DNA from: Bacteroidales bacterium | GTDB lineage: Bacteria; Bacteroidota; Bacteroidia; Bacteroidales; UBA932 | Length of the DNA: 64,000 nucleotides | Assembly (NCBI GenBank): GCA_004554455.1 | Contig: SFMG01000001.1 | Coordinates: forward strand, 62,001-126,000 | Reading direction: 5' to 3' | Notes under the pieces: generated by a model | What the model saw: only the letters and a program-made list of their open reading frames with translations | Databases searched by the model: none | Told to the model about the DNA's origin: nothing | Program-made: the position numbers and the translations under genes | In this document: positions 1 through 8,251 of the stretch, one piece after another | Position numbering within the stretch: the stretch's first letter is position 1 | Layout: each line of letters begins with the position of its first letter

Positions 1-259
1 TGCGCTGGGAATGGGCGTAGAACATCGCGGTACGCTCGGCACACAGGCCGGAAGGATAGGCGGCGTTCTCCTGATTGGCGCCGCAGAATACCCTGCCGTC
101 GTCGAGACGCACTGCCGCGCCTACGTTGAAATTGGAATATGGTGCATAGGAACCTTCTATGGCCGCAATGGCAGCCTCGGCAAGCGCCCTGTCAGCGGCT
201 TCGAGTTCATCGAGGGAGAGGAATTCCTCGTATTCGATTTTCAAAAGCTTATATGCCAT
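1..259 (-). CDS. cdd: Cytidine deaminase, N-terminal part (cut by window edge)
   Basis: Converts cytidine and deoxycytidine to uridine forms in pyrimidine salvage; a cytosolic zinc enzyme. Eighty-six codons are visible, starting MAYKLLKIEY at position 259. Residues around 40-75 carry the family signature: NFNVGAAV, then CGANQENAAYPSG followed by CAER, where the glutamate of QEN and the cysteine of CAER fit the usual substrate and zinc-binding region. The catalytic HAE/CAE-type site and PCxxC half should continue beyond the left edge. It is divergent from mnmA, with a shared 60-bp promoter region. Identity is clear; the C-terminal half is not visible. Confidence 0.9.
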   Translation of the reverse strand, partial: MAYKLLKIEYEEFLSLDELEAADRALAEAAIAAIEGSYAPYSNFNVGAAVRLDDGRVFCGANQENAAYPSGLCAERTAMFYAHSQR

Positions 260-276
260 AATAGATTTATGTTTCT

Positions 277-310
277 TAACTTTGCACTGTTGCAAAAGCT
301 AACAAATATA
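277..310. promoter_or_regulatory. Divergent -7 promoter boxes for mnmA (+) and cdd (-)
   Basis: TAACTTTG at 277-284 on the plus strand and TATATTTG at 310-303 on the minus strand both match the Bacteroidota primary sigma-factor -7 box TAnnTTTG, and point to mnmA and cdd respectively. No well-spaced TTTG -33 box is seen for either. The calls rest on the motif and position only. Confidence 0.45.
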
Positions 311-319
311 TAAAAAATT

Positions 320-1714
320 ATGAAAATCTGCATTGCTCTCTCCGGAGGAGTCGATTCCAGCGTCGCAGCCCTGCTTCTGAAGCGGGCCGGATACGATGTA
401 TTCGCCCTGTTCATGCAGAACTGGCACGACACCACAGGCACACTTCACGGAGACTGCGAATGGGAGGAAGACCGCTTTGTCGCGGAGATGGTGGCGCGAA
501 AAATAGGCATACCCTTCTATTTCGTGGACCTCAGCGACGAGTACCGAAAGAGGGTGGTGGACTATATGTTCAGCGAATATGAAGCCGGACGCACCCCAAA
601 CCCAGATGTGCTCTGCAACAGGGAAATCAAGTTCGACGCCTTCCTGAAGACGGCTGAGAAGCTGGGCGCGGATATGGTGGCGACAGGGCACTATTGCCGC
701 AAGGACTCGTTCCGCGACAGCGGGGGCAGGGAAATATTCCGCATACTCGAGGGCAGGGATCCGGGCAAGGACCAGAGCTATTTCCTCTGCCAGCTCAGCC
801 AGGAGCAGCTCTCGAAGGCCCTATTCCCCATCGGGGACATGCTCAAGAGCGAGGTCAGGGCCCTGGCCAGGGAGGCAGACCTGCCTTCGGCCGAGAAAAA
901 GGACTCCCAGGGTATATGCTTTGTCGGCAAGGTGGACCTGCCCACCTTCCTCCAGCAGAAACTCAAGGCGCGCGAGGGAGACGTGGTGGAAGTGTATGAC
1001 GCCTTCTTCGAGGCCGATCCTCATTACCTGCGCTGCCGCAGCCTGCTCAAAGGCCTGCTGAAAGACAAGACGGCCGACCCTCAGATGATAAGTTCATATA
1101 TCTCCGAAGACAAATCCGCCCCTAATGCCGCAGCCTGCCGCAACGAGTGGGACGAAGAGGCCCTGCGCAGACTGGACGACGCCGAATGGAAAGAACTCTC
1201 CGAGGCGGTGGACTACTCGTCCATAGTCTTCGAAAGCGAGAGCTACCGCAGCGGGAAGAAACACCTGCGCAAGACCAGGGACAAGGCAAATCCCTGGGGC
1301 AAGCGCGTGGGTGTGCACGACGGCGCCCAGTTCTACACCATAGGACAGAGAAAGGGCCTCAACATTGGAGGCCACAAGGATTCCATATTTGTAATAGAGT
1401 CGGACATAGAGAGAAACATACTCTATGTGGGCGAGGGTCACGGTCACAAAGGACTGAGTCGCAGCGTATTGCGCATACTTCCGGAAGACATTCACGCCAT
1501 CAGGGAAGACCTCGTTCTGCAGACAGGGCAGATCAGGCGCTGCCGCGTGAGGATACGCTACCGCCAGCCGCTTCAGGATGCGACACTCATTATGAGAGAA
1601 AACGGGCTCTACATACTTTTCGACAGCCCGCAGAGAGGAGTGACCCCGGGCCAGTTCGCCGTCTGGTATGAGAGCGACGGCGAAATGACCGGTTCGGGCG
1701 TCATCAGTCGATAA
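320..1714 (+). CDS. mnmA: tRNA-specific 2-thiouridylase MnmA, with a ~100-residue insertion
   Basis: Installs the 2-thio group on U34 of tRNA-Lys, -Glu and -Gln in the cytosol, using ATP to adenylate the base and a persulfide sulfur. The PP-loop SGGVDSS is at residues 8-14. The catalytic cysteines are Cys99 in NPDVLC and Cys200 in QGICF. The C-terminal TIGQRKGLNIGG motif starts near residue 340. At 464 residues it is longer than the usual ~360. The excess lies between the end of the KVDLPTFL motif (about 226) and the conserved GKRVGVHDG stretch (about 327), where typical MnmA proteins have only a few residues. Its 3' end overlaps convergent ettA by 11 bp. Confidence 0.95.
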   Translation: MKICIALSGGVDSSVAALLLKRAGYDVFALFMQNWHDTTGTLHGDCEWEEDRFVAEMVARKIGIPFYFVDLSDEYRKRVVDYMFSEYEAGRTPNPDVLCNREIKFDAFLKTAEKLGADMVATGHYCRKDSFRDSGGREIFRILEGRDPGKDQSYFLCQLSQEQLSKALFPIGDMLKSEVRALAREADLPSAEKKDSQGICFVGKVDLPTFLQQKLKAREGDVVEVYDAFFEADPHYLRCRSLLKGLLKDKTADPQMISSYISEDKSAPNAAACRNEWDEEALRRLDDAEWKELSEAVDYSSIVFESESYRSGKKHLRKTRDKANPWGKRVGVHDGAQFYTIGQRKGLNIGGHKDSIFVIESDIERNILYVGEGHGHKGLSRSVLRILPEDIHAIREDLVLQTGQIRRCRVRIRYRQPLQDATLIMRENGLYILFDSPQRGVTPGQFAVWYESDGEMTGSGVISR

Positions 1715-3386
1715 GTTTCTTGTATTTGAAGCGCTTAGGCTCGGCATTGCCCAGCCTGCGCTTGCGGTTCTCCTCGTACTCGGAATAGCTTCCCTCGAAG
1801 AAATACACCTGCGAGTCGCCCTCGAAGGCAAGTATATGCGTGCATATACGGTCGAGGAACCAGCGGTCGTGGGATACTACCACGGCACAGCCCGCGAAGT
1901 TCTCGAGACCCTCCTCCAGGGCTCGTATGGTGTTCACGTCCACGTCGTTGGTAGGCTCGTCGAGCAGCAGCACGTTGCCCTCATCCTTGAGGGTGAGGGC
2001 CAGGTGAAGACGGTTCCTCTCACCGCCGGAGAGTATGCCACAGAGCTTCTCCTGGTCCGCTCCGGTGAAATTGAAACGGGATATGTAGCTGCGGGCGTTG
2101 ATTTCGCGGTTGCCCAGCTTCACGAACTCCGAATTCTCGGAAATGGTCTCATAGACGCTCTTGTCCGGGTCTATGCTGCGGTGCTGCTGGTCCACATAGG
2201 CCAGCTTGACGGTCTCGCCTATGCGTATGGTTCCGCTGTCAGGCTGTTCGAAGCCCATTATAAGTCGGAAAAGTGTGGTCTTTCCGGCTCCGTTCGGGCC
2301 TATGACCCCGACTATTCCGGCCTGCGGAAGTACGAAACTCAGGTTCTCGTAAAGAAGCTTGTCCCCGTATGACTTGGAAACTCCGCTGAACTCTATGACA
2401 TTGGTTCCGAGGCGGGGACCGTTAGGAATGAATATCTCCAGTTTGGACTCCTTCTCGCGCACATCCTCCCCGGCAAGTTTCTCGTATGCACCCAGACGGG
2501 CCTTGGACTTGGCCTGACGGGCCTTCGGGGCCATACGCACCCATTCGAGCTCCCGCTCCAGGGTCTTGCGCCGACGGCTCTCCTGCTTTTCCTCCATTGC
2601 AAGACGGCGGCTTTTCTGCTCCAGCCAGGAGGAGTAGTTGCCTTTCCACGGAATGCCCTCTCCCCTGTCGAGTTCGAGTATCCACCCGGCCACATTGTCC
2701 AGGAAGTAACGGTCGTGGGTAACCGCGATAACCGTTCCCTTGTACTGCTGCAAATGGCTCTCGAGCCACTGCACACTCTCTGTGTCAAGGTGGTTGGTAG
2801 GCTCGTCCAGCAGAAGCACGTCCGGCTGGCGCAGCAGCAGACGGCAGAGGGCCACCCTCCTGCGCTCGCCACCGCTGAGATTAGCTACCTTGGCATCCGG
2901 AGGCGGACACTGCAGGGCATCCATCGCCCTCTCCAGCTTGGCGTCGATCTCCCATCCTTCACAATGCTCTATTTTCTCCGTGAGTTCGCCCTGACGTATG
3001 ATGAGCTCATTCATTTCGTCGTCGGACATAGGCTCGCAGAACTTCAGGTTCACCTCCTCATACTCCCTGAGCAGGTCCACCACTTCCTGTACGCCTTCCT
3101 GAACCACCTCCAGCACCGTCTTTTCAGGGTCCATTGAAGGTTCCTGCTCAAGATAGCCCACGGTGTAGCCCGGAGCCCATACCACTTCGCCCTGATAGGA
3201 CTTCTCTATCCCGGCAATAATCTTCATCAGCGTGGACTTTCCAGAACCGTTCAGACCAATGATGCCGATCTTGGCCCCATAGAAGAAGGAAAGGTAGATA
3301 TCCTTGAGAATAACGCGGTTGTTGTGGGGGAGAATCTTTCCCACCCCGTTCATTGAAAAAATTATCTTCTCGTCTGCCATAATCAT
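1704..3386 (-). CDS. ettA: Energy-dependent translational throttle protein EttA (ABC-F)
   Basis: Soluble ABC-F ATPase that binds the ribosomal E site and gates the first peptide bond according to ATP/ADP state. Two ABC domains are visible: Walker A GLNGSGKST, signature LSGGERRRVAL and Walker B LLLDEPTNHLD in the first; GPNGAGKTT, LSGGERNRLHLA and LLLDEPTNDVD in the second. The stretch DNVAGWILELDRGEGIPW and the arm region match EttA rather than Uup or resistance ABC-F proteins. Length 560 residues is normal (about 555). The first ATG overlaps the TGA of the upstream regulator gene as ATGA, which favours it over the second Met two codons later and suggests translational coupling. Confidence 0.95.
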   Translation of the reverse strand: MIMADEKIIFSMNGVGKILPHNNRVILKDIYLSFFYGAKIGIIGLNGSGKSTLMKIIAGIEKSYQGEVVWAPGYTVGYLEQEPSMDPEKTVLEVVQEGVQEVVDLLREYEEVNLKFCEPMSDDEMNELIIRQGELTEKIEHCEGWEIDAKLERAMDALQCPPPDAKVANLSGGERRRVALCRLLLRQPDVLLLDEPTNHLDTESVQWLESHLQQYKGTVIAVTHDRYFLDNVAGWILELDRGEGIPWKGNYSSWLEQKSRRLAMEEKQESRRRKTLERELEWVRMAPKARQAKSKARLGAYEKLAGEDVREKESKLEIFIPNGPRLGTNVIEFSGVSKSYGDKLLYENLSFVLPQAGIVGVIGPNGAGKTTLFRLIMGFEQPDSGTIRIGETVKLAYVDQQHRSIDPDKSVYETISENSEFVKLGNREINARSYISRFNFTGADQEKLCGILSGGERNRLHLALTLKDEGNVLLLDEPTNDVDVNTIRALEEGLENFAGCAVVVSHDRWFLDRICTHILAFEGDSQVYFFEGSYSEYEENRKRRLGNAEPKRFKYKKLID

Positions 3387-4441
3387 TTGTTTGTCTGCGA
3401 AGATACGGATTTTTTCCGACGGGCCTTCATATCATTCAGCCAGGCGCCTGGAGTTATGCCCAATCTGCGCTTGAATGCCATCGTGAAGGTGGTGGGAACG
3501 GGATATCCGCAGGCCATCGCGAGTTGGGCGACGGTCATATAGGGATTGCTCTCAGCCAGCTCCAGGGCATAGTCCAGGCGAAACTCGTTCACATATTCCG
3601 AATAGCTCATTCCTGAATAACGCTGGACTGCGGCGGCGACGTAGGTCCGGTTGGTACAGAAGCGCTCCGCGACTATGTCCTGGCTCAGGGAGCCGTTAAG
3701 GAAAGCCTTCTCTTCGCGTATCCATTTGTCTATGGAACTGAACAGCAGAAACTGGTTGTCGGCATTGGTCTGGCGTATGATATTCTCCCTGTCGCTGTTG
3801 GTCAGTTTCTTCCTCATATGGGAGACGGCCAGGTCCAGCGGTCTGCGGGAGCGGTCAGGATAATAGAGCATACAGTTGCACAGGTAGATGGGCAGAAGCA
3901 GGGCCAGGCCCAGCACCAGATGTAACCAGAGATTGTCCCAATGCATCATCAGCAGGGGCAGGCAGAAGAGTTCTGTCCTCTGTATGGAGTCGATGATATC
4001 CCGGCTGAGCACCTCGGGCCGTCCACGGCTTATGACCAGTCTGGGAAGAATGATTTTACGGAACTGGGATGCCAGAAAGATCGAGGCGCCGAGCAGGCTG
4101 AGCAGCAGGAAGGCAAGGGGATGCAGGGCCGGGAAGAAACTCAATACCCCCGGAACCAGCATTATGACCAGTGAAAAGACAAAGCGCAAGACCGTTCCGA
4201 GAGAATCCATATTGAGAACAAAAACAGAAATGGCAGCCGAAGCACAGGCAAGTCCCACCGCGTGGCGGGAGGTAAAGAAACAGGAGAGCAGGATTACACA
4301 GCTCGAGAGAAGGATGAAGAGTTCGGCACAACACTCCAGCACATAGTTCTTACTGTACTTTCTCAGATTCACCAGCGAAACGGCCAGTGCAAGCGGAATC
4401 AACGACACAGGAATCAGTGTACAGATTTTGAAATCATCCAT
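3383..4441 (-). CDS. Membrane-anchored AraC-family transcriptional regulator
   Basis: The first ~205 residues hold about six hydrophobic segments (for example around 10-25, 40-60, 62-80, 85-105, 108-125 and 160-185), followed by a soluble linker. Residues from about 245 to 340 form an AraC-type double helix-turn-helix: SLSQDIVAERFCTNRTYVAA for the first helix pair and TVAQLAMACGYPVPTTFTMAFK for the second, ending RRLGITPGAW. A multi-pass membrane part fused to an AraC DNA-binding domain suggests a one-component sensor at the membrane; the signal is unknown. The stop overlaps the start of ettA by 4 bp, so the two are probably one operon. The regulator class is clear, its target is not. Confidence 0.85.
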   Translation of the reverse strand: MDDFKICTLIPVSLIPLALAVSLVNLRKYSKNYVLECCAELFILLSSCVILLSCFFTSRHAVGLACASAAISVFVLNMDSLGTVLRFVFSLVIMLVPGVLSFFPALHPLAFLLLSLLGASIFLASQFRKIILPRLVISRGRPEVLSRDIIDSIQRTELFCLPLLMMHWDNLWLHLVLGLALLLPIYLCNCMLYYPDRSRRPLDLAVSHMRKKLTNSDRENIIRQTNADNQFLLFSSIDKWIREEKAFLNGSLSQDIVAERFCTNRTYVAAAVQRYSGMSYSEYVNEFRLDYALELAESNPYMTVAQLAMACGYPVPTTFTMAFKRRLGITPGAWLNDMKARRKKSVSSQTNK

Positions 4442-4449
4442 AACTTTTT

Positions 4450-4518
4450 TTCACAAAATTAGGCATACGGCTACATCAAAGAACGAACTTCGATGCAGCC
4501 GTATGCAGATTTTGTGAA
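4450..4518. repeat. 69-bp imperfect palindrome (possible terminator / regulatory hairpin)
   Basis: The left arm 4450-4481 and right arm 4488-4518 are nearly complementary. TTCACAAAAT pairs with ATTTTGTGAA, and the inner GCATACGGCTACATCAAAG pairs with CTTCGATGCAGCCGTATGC with two wobble-type differences, around a six-base loop AACGAA. On the minus strand it lies just after yitT and just before the AraC-type gene, so it can end the leuS-yitT transcript. It is larger than a usual terminator, and its left arm contains a TAATTTTG -7 box (4461-4454, minus strand). A terminator overlapping the next promoter is the simplest reading. Confidence 0.7.
4454..4461 (-). promoter_or_regulatory. -7 promoter box for the AraC-type regulator/ettA
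   Basis: TAATTTTG on the minus strand, 12 bases before the start codon at 4441, matches TAnnTTTG. It lies inside the left arm of the palindrome, so hairpin or protein binding there could affect initiation. No -33 TTTG at standard spacing. Confidence 0.4.
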
Positions 4519-4537
4519 TTTTGAAGAAGTTTTGTGA

Positions 4538-5485
4538 TTATTGAGAATCTTTCTCCTTCGCTGCCGGTCTTCCGCGTCTCTTTATCCCGACTTTTATCTC
4601 CTCGAAGCCCTCGCCATAGACGCTGCTGGCCGGCACGGCCGAGAGGAATGCGCGTTCATCTATATCCTTGACGGCTTCCGTAACCTTGTGAACCTCGCTG
4701 TTCCTTACTATGATCACCAGCACTTCCTTGTCCTGACCGCTGAAACAGCCGCGTGCCTTGAACGCCGTGACTCCGCGGTCCATGCTGTGCATTATGAAAT
4801 CGGCAATCTCTCTGTTGTGTTCGGAGAACACGAAAAGCTGGGTGGATGCCTTTGCTCCGACTACGACATAGTCCACGAAATAGGCGGACATAAACATCAT
4901 CAGGTAGCCATAGACCACATCCTGGAATCCCCTGTCAGGGAGCAGGAGCACGGCCGCGATGATAACAGTGTCGCTGATCATATAGAAGCGTCCCGGAGAC
5001 ATAGGCCAGTACTTGTTGATGATCATCGCCAGGATGTCGCTTCCGCCCGTACTGCCCCCGAAACGGAGCACAAGGCCGAGTCCGAAACCCTCAACGACAC
5101 CTGCCAGCAGAGGGATGAGCACACTGTCACCCAGATAGAGCAGACCGCCCTCCGTACAGAACATGGACGGGCATTTGGTCATCAGGTCGAAGAGCAGGGT
5201 GGACAGGGCTATGCAATATATGGTCTTTATGCCGAAACCGCGGCCCAGTATAATGAAGGCGAGCAGAAGCAGCACGGCATTTATCACCAGGAAGGATACG
5301 GAAACCGGAATGGCCCCCTCCGTCGCGTACTGAAGCAGGATGCACAGACCTGTTACGCCACCGCTGCTGTAGCCGTTAGGCACCACGAACCATTCCCAGG
5401 CCATACAGTAGAGCACCGTTCCTATGCTGATAAGCAGGTACTCCCCTATGATCCGGAAAATTTTCTTACTCAATTCCTTGTTCAT
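4538..5485 (-). CDS. YitT family membrane protein (DUF161 + DUF2179)
   Basis: Inner-membrane protein of unknown transport function, 315 residues, normal for the family. The first ~200 residues hold six hydrophobic segments with the family features SSGGVTGLCILLQY near residue 40 and GLGLVLRFGGSTGGSDILA near residue 140. The last ~90 residues form a soluble DUF2179-type domain (GVTAFKARGCFSGQDKEVL, then IKDIDERAFLS-like end). A basic tail follows. It starts 4 bp after the leuS stop, so leuS and this gene form an operon. No substrate can be inferred. Confidence 0.9.
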   Translation of the reverse strand: MNKELSKKIFRIIGEYLLISIGTVLYCMAWEWFVVPNGYSSGGVTGLCILLQYATEGAIPVSVSFLVINAVLLLLAFIILGRGFGIKTIYCIALSTLLFDLMTKCPSMFCTEGGLLYLGDSVLIPLLAGVVEGFGLGLVLRFGGSTGGSDILAMIINKYWPMSPGRFYMISDTVIIAAVLLLPDRGFQDVVYGYLMMFMSAYFVDYVVVGAKASTQLFVFSEHNREIADFIMHSMDRGVTAFKARGCFSGQDKEVLVIIVRNSEVHKVTEAVKDIDERAFLSAVPASSVYGEGFEEIKVGIKRRGRPAAKEKDSQ

Positions 5486-5489
5486 ATCC

Positions 5490-8219
5490 CTATTTCACTA
5501 CTATGTTGACGATCTTGCCAGGGACCACGATGACCTTGACAATGTTGAGACCGGCCACATATTTAGCGGTCTGCTCGAGGGAGCGCACATAAGCCTCCAC
5601 TTCCTCGCGGGACGCCGACTTCGGCTGTTCGACGGTGAAGCGGGTCTTGCCGTTGAAGGAGACTGCGTAGGTGCAGCTGTCCTCGTGGGTATATGCCTCG
5701 ACATATTCAGGGAAGCGGGCATTGCAGATGCTTTCCTCGTGTCCCAGGGCCTGCCAGAGTTCCTCTGCGATATGAGGGGCGAAAGGTGAGAGCACAATCA
5801 GAAGCGGCTCGAGTATCTCCCTCTTGTGGCAGTCCGCAAGTTCTCCGACAGCAATCATAAAGGCGCTGACGGTGGTGTTGAAGGAGAAGTTCTCTATGTC
5901 CTCCCGGGCCTTGCCTATGAGCTTGTGGAGGGACTTGAGCTCCGCAGGACTGGCCTTTTCGTCGGTCACTATGAAGTTCTCCCTTTCGTAGAAGAGTCTC
6001 CACAGCTTCCTGAGGAAGCGGTGCACACCGTCTATGCCCTTGGTGTCCCAAGGCTTGCTCTGCTCGACCGGTCCGAGGAACATTTCGTAGAGGCGGAGAG
6101 TGTCGGCGCCGTAGTCGTCGCATATCTTGTCCGGATTCACGACGTTGAACATTGACTTGCTCATCTTCTCTATGGCCCAGCCGCATATATATTCGCCATC
6201 CTCGAGTATGAACTCTGCGTCGCGGTAGTCAGGCAGCCAGTTGCGGAAGGCTTCGAGGTCGAGGCGGTCGTTGTGGACTATATTCACGTCCACGTGTATC
6301 TCGGTGGTTTCGTACTTGTCCTTCAGTCCGAGAGAGACGAAGGTGTTGGTGCCCACCACCCTGTAAACGAAATTGGAGCGGCCCTGTATCATTCCCTGGT
6401 TCACGAGCTTGCGGAACGGCTCTTTCTCGCATACATAGCCCAGGTCATAGAGGAACTTGTTCCAGAAACGGGAGTAGATAAGATGGCCCGTAGCGTGCTC
6501 GGTTCCGCCTATGTAGAGGTCCACGTTGCGCCAGTAGGCGTTGGCTTCGGCTCCAACCAGAGCCTCAGGGTTGTGCGGATCCATATAGCGGAGATAGTAG
6601 GCGCTGGACCCCGCGAAGCCAGGCATTGTGCTGGTCTCCAGAGGATAGCCTTCCCACTTCCAGTCCTTTGCCCTTGCAAGCGGAGGTTCTCCGCCGGCGG
6701 TAGGCTTGAACTCGTCTATCTCGGGCAGGGTGAGAGGCAGCTTGTCTTCCGACAGGGTGCAGGCGATGCCGTCCCTGAAATAAACAGGGAAAGGTTCACC
6801 CCAGTAGCGCTGACGGGAGAATATGGCGTCGCGAAGGCGGTAGTTGGTCTTGCGGCGGCCCAGACCGTGAGCCTCGACATAGTCCTTGGCAGCCTCTATG
6901 GCATCCTTCACCTGCATTCCGTTGAGGAAGCCGGAATTCATCATTATGCCTTCCTTCGCATCGAAACTCTGCTCGCTCACGTCGGCTCCTTCGATAAGAG
7001 GGATGATCGGAAGATTGAAGGCCTTTGCAAACGCATAGTCGCGGCTGTCGTGTGCCGGCACAGCCATTATCGCGCCGGTACCGTAACCGGCAAGCACATA
7101 TTCGGAAATCCACACCGGCAGCTTTTCGCCCGTAAGCGGATTGGTGGCATAGGAGCCGCTGAAGACTCCGCTCACGCTGTGTGTCTGGGAAATCCTCTCC
7201 CTCTCGGTCTTCTTCCTGGCCTGAGCGAGATAGGCCTCCACCTCGGCCTTCTGAGCGTCGGTGGTAAGTTTCTCCACCCACTCGCTCTCAGGAGCCAGCA
7301 CCATAAAGGTCACTCCGAAAACGGTGTCTGCCCTGGTGGTGAATATGGTCATATCGTATTCCTCGCTGCCATTCGACACCCTGAACACCATTTCGGTGCC
7401 CTCGCTGCGGCCTATCCAGTTGCGCTGCATATCCTTGAGCGAGTCCGTCCAGTCGAGTTCCTCGAGGTCGTCGAGCAGACGGCCGGCATAGGCGGAGACG
7501 CGCAGCTGCCACTGGGTCATCTTCTTCTGCTCCACAGGATAGCCGCCGCGCACGGACAGGCCGTCCTTCACCTCGTCATTGGCCAGCACCGTGCCCAGTC
7601 CCGCACACCAGTTGACCGAGGTCTCGCCCTGGTAGGCGATCCTGTAGTTCATAAGTATCCTAGACCTCTCCTTTTCATCGGCAGCGGCCCAGATCTCCGG
7701 GGTAATGCCGTCGTAACCCACGGTGGCGAACTTCTCCACCAGTTCCTCTATCGGACGGGCCTTGTCGAGGGCCGGGTCATACCAGCTGCCGAACATCTTT
7801 ATGAAAGCCCACTGCGTCCACTTGTAATAATCGGGGTCACAGGTCCTTACCTCACGGTCCCAGTCATAGGAGAAACCTATGCGGTCCAGCTGGGAACGGT
7901 AGCGGCCGATGTTCTTGACGGTCGTCACCTCAGGATGCTGGCCTGTCTGTATGGCATACTGCTCCGCAGGCAGTCCGAAGGCGTCGTAACCCATAGGATG
8001 CAGCACGTTGAAGCCACAGAGACGCTTGTACCTGGAGTAGATGTCACTCGCTATATAACCCAGGGGATGTCCCACGTGGAGCCCGGCTCCGGAAGGATAC
8101 GGAAACATGTCCAGGACATAGAATTTAGGTCTGGAAGGGTCTGCTTCCGCCTTGTATGTGTGATGTTCGGCCCAGTAGGCCTGCCACTTTTTCTCGATTT
8201 CCTTGAAATTGTATTCCAT
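5490..8219 (-). CDS. leuS: Leucyl-tRNA synthetase
   Basis: Charges tRNA-Leu with leucine in the cytosol. The class I HIGH motif appears as YPSGAGLHVGHPLGY near residue 42. The CP1 editing domain includes TIFTTRADTVFGVTFM, and the KMSKS loop is EKMSKSMFNVVNP near residue 685. The anticodon-binding and C-terminal domains are present (LSPFAPHIAEELW, end VVPGKIVNIVVK). Length 909 residues fits Bacteroidota LeuS, which carry somewhat larger insertions than E. coli (860). The start MEYNFKEIEKKWQAYW is the canonical N-terminus. Only 4 bp separate it from yitT downstream. Confidence 0.97.
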   Translation of the reverse strand: MEYNFKEIEKKWQAYWAEHHTYKAEADPSRPKFYVLDMFPYPSGAGLHVGHPLGYIASDIYSRYKRLCGFNVLHPMGYDAFGLPAEQYAIQTGQHPEVTTVKNIGRYRSQLDRIGFSYDWDREVRTCDPDYYKWTQWAFIKMFGSWYDPALDKARPIEELVEKFATVGYDGITPEIWAAADEKERSRILMNYRIAYQGETSVNWCAGLGTVLANDEVKDGLSVRGGYPVEQKKMTQWQLRVSAYAGRLLDDLEELDWTDSLKDMQRNWIGRSEGTEMVFRVSNGSEEYDMTIFTTRADTVFGVTFMVLAPESEWVEKLTTDAQKAEVEAYLAQARKKTERERISQTHSVSGVFSGSYATNPLTGEKLPVWISEYVLAGYGTGAIMAVPAHDSRDYAFAKAFNLPIIPLIEGADVSEQSFDAKEGIMMNSGFLNGMQVKDAIEAAKDYVEAHGLGRRKTNYRLRDAIFSRQRYWGEPFPVYFRDGIACTLSEDKLPLTLPEIDEFKPTAGGEPPLARAKDWKWEGYPLETSTMPGFAGSSAYYLRYMDPHNPEALVGAEANAYWRNVDLYIGGTEHATGHLIYSRFWNKFLYDLGYVCEKEPFRKLVNQGMIQGRSNFVYRVVGTNTFVSLGLKDKYETTEIHVDVNIVHNDRLDLEAFRNWLPDYRDAEFILEDGEYICGWAIEKMSKSMFNVVNPDKICDDYGADTLRLYEMFLGPVEQSKPWDTKGIDGVHRFLRKLWRLFYERENFIVTDEKASPAELKSLHKLIGKAREDIENFSFNTTVSAFMIAVGELADCHKREILEPLLIVLSPFAPHIAEELWQALGHEESICNARFPEYVEAYTHEDSCTYAVSFNGKTRFTVEQPKSASREEVEAYVRSLEQTAKYVAGLNIVKVIVVPGKIVNIVVK

Positions 8220-8251
8220 AATGGTCAGTTGTTGTTAATATGTGCTGAATT

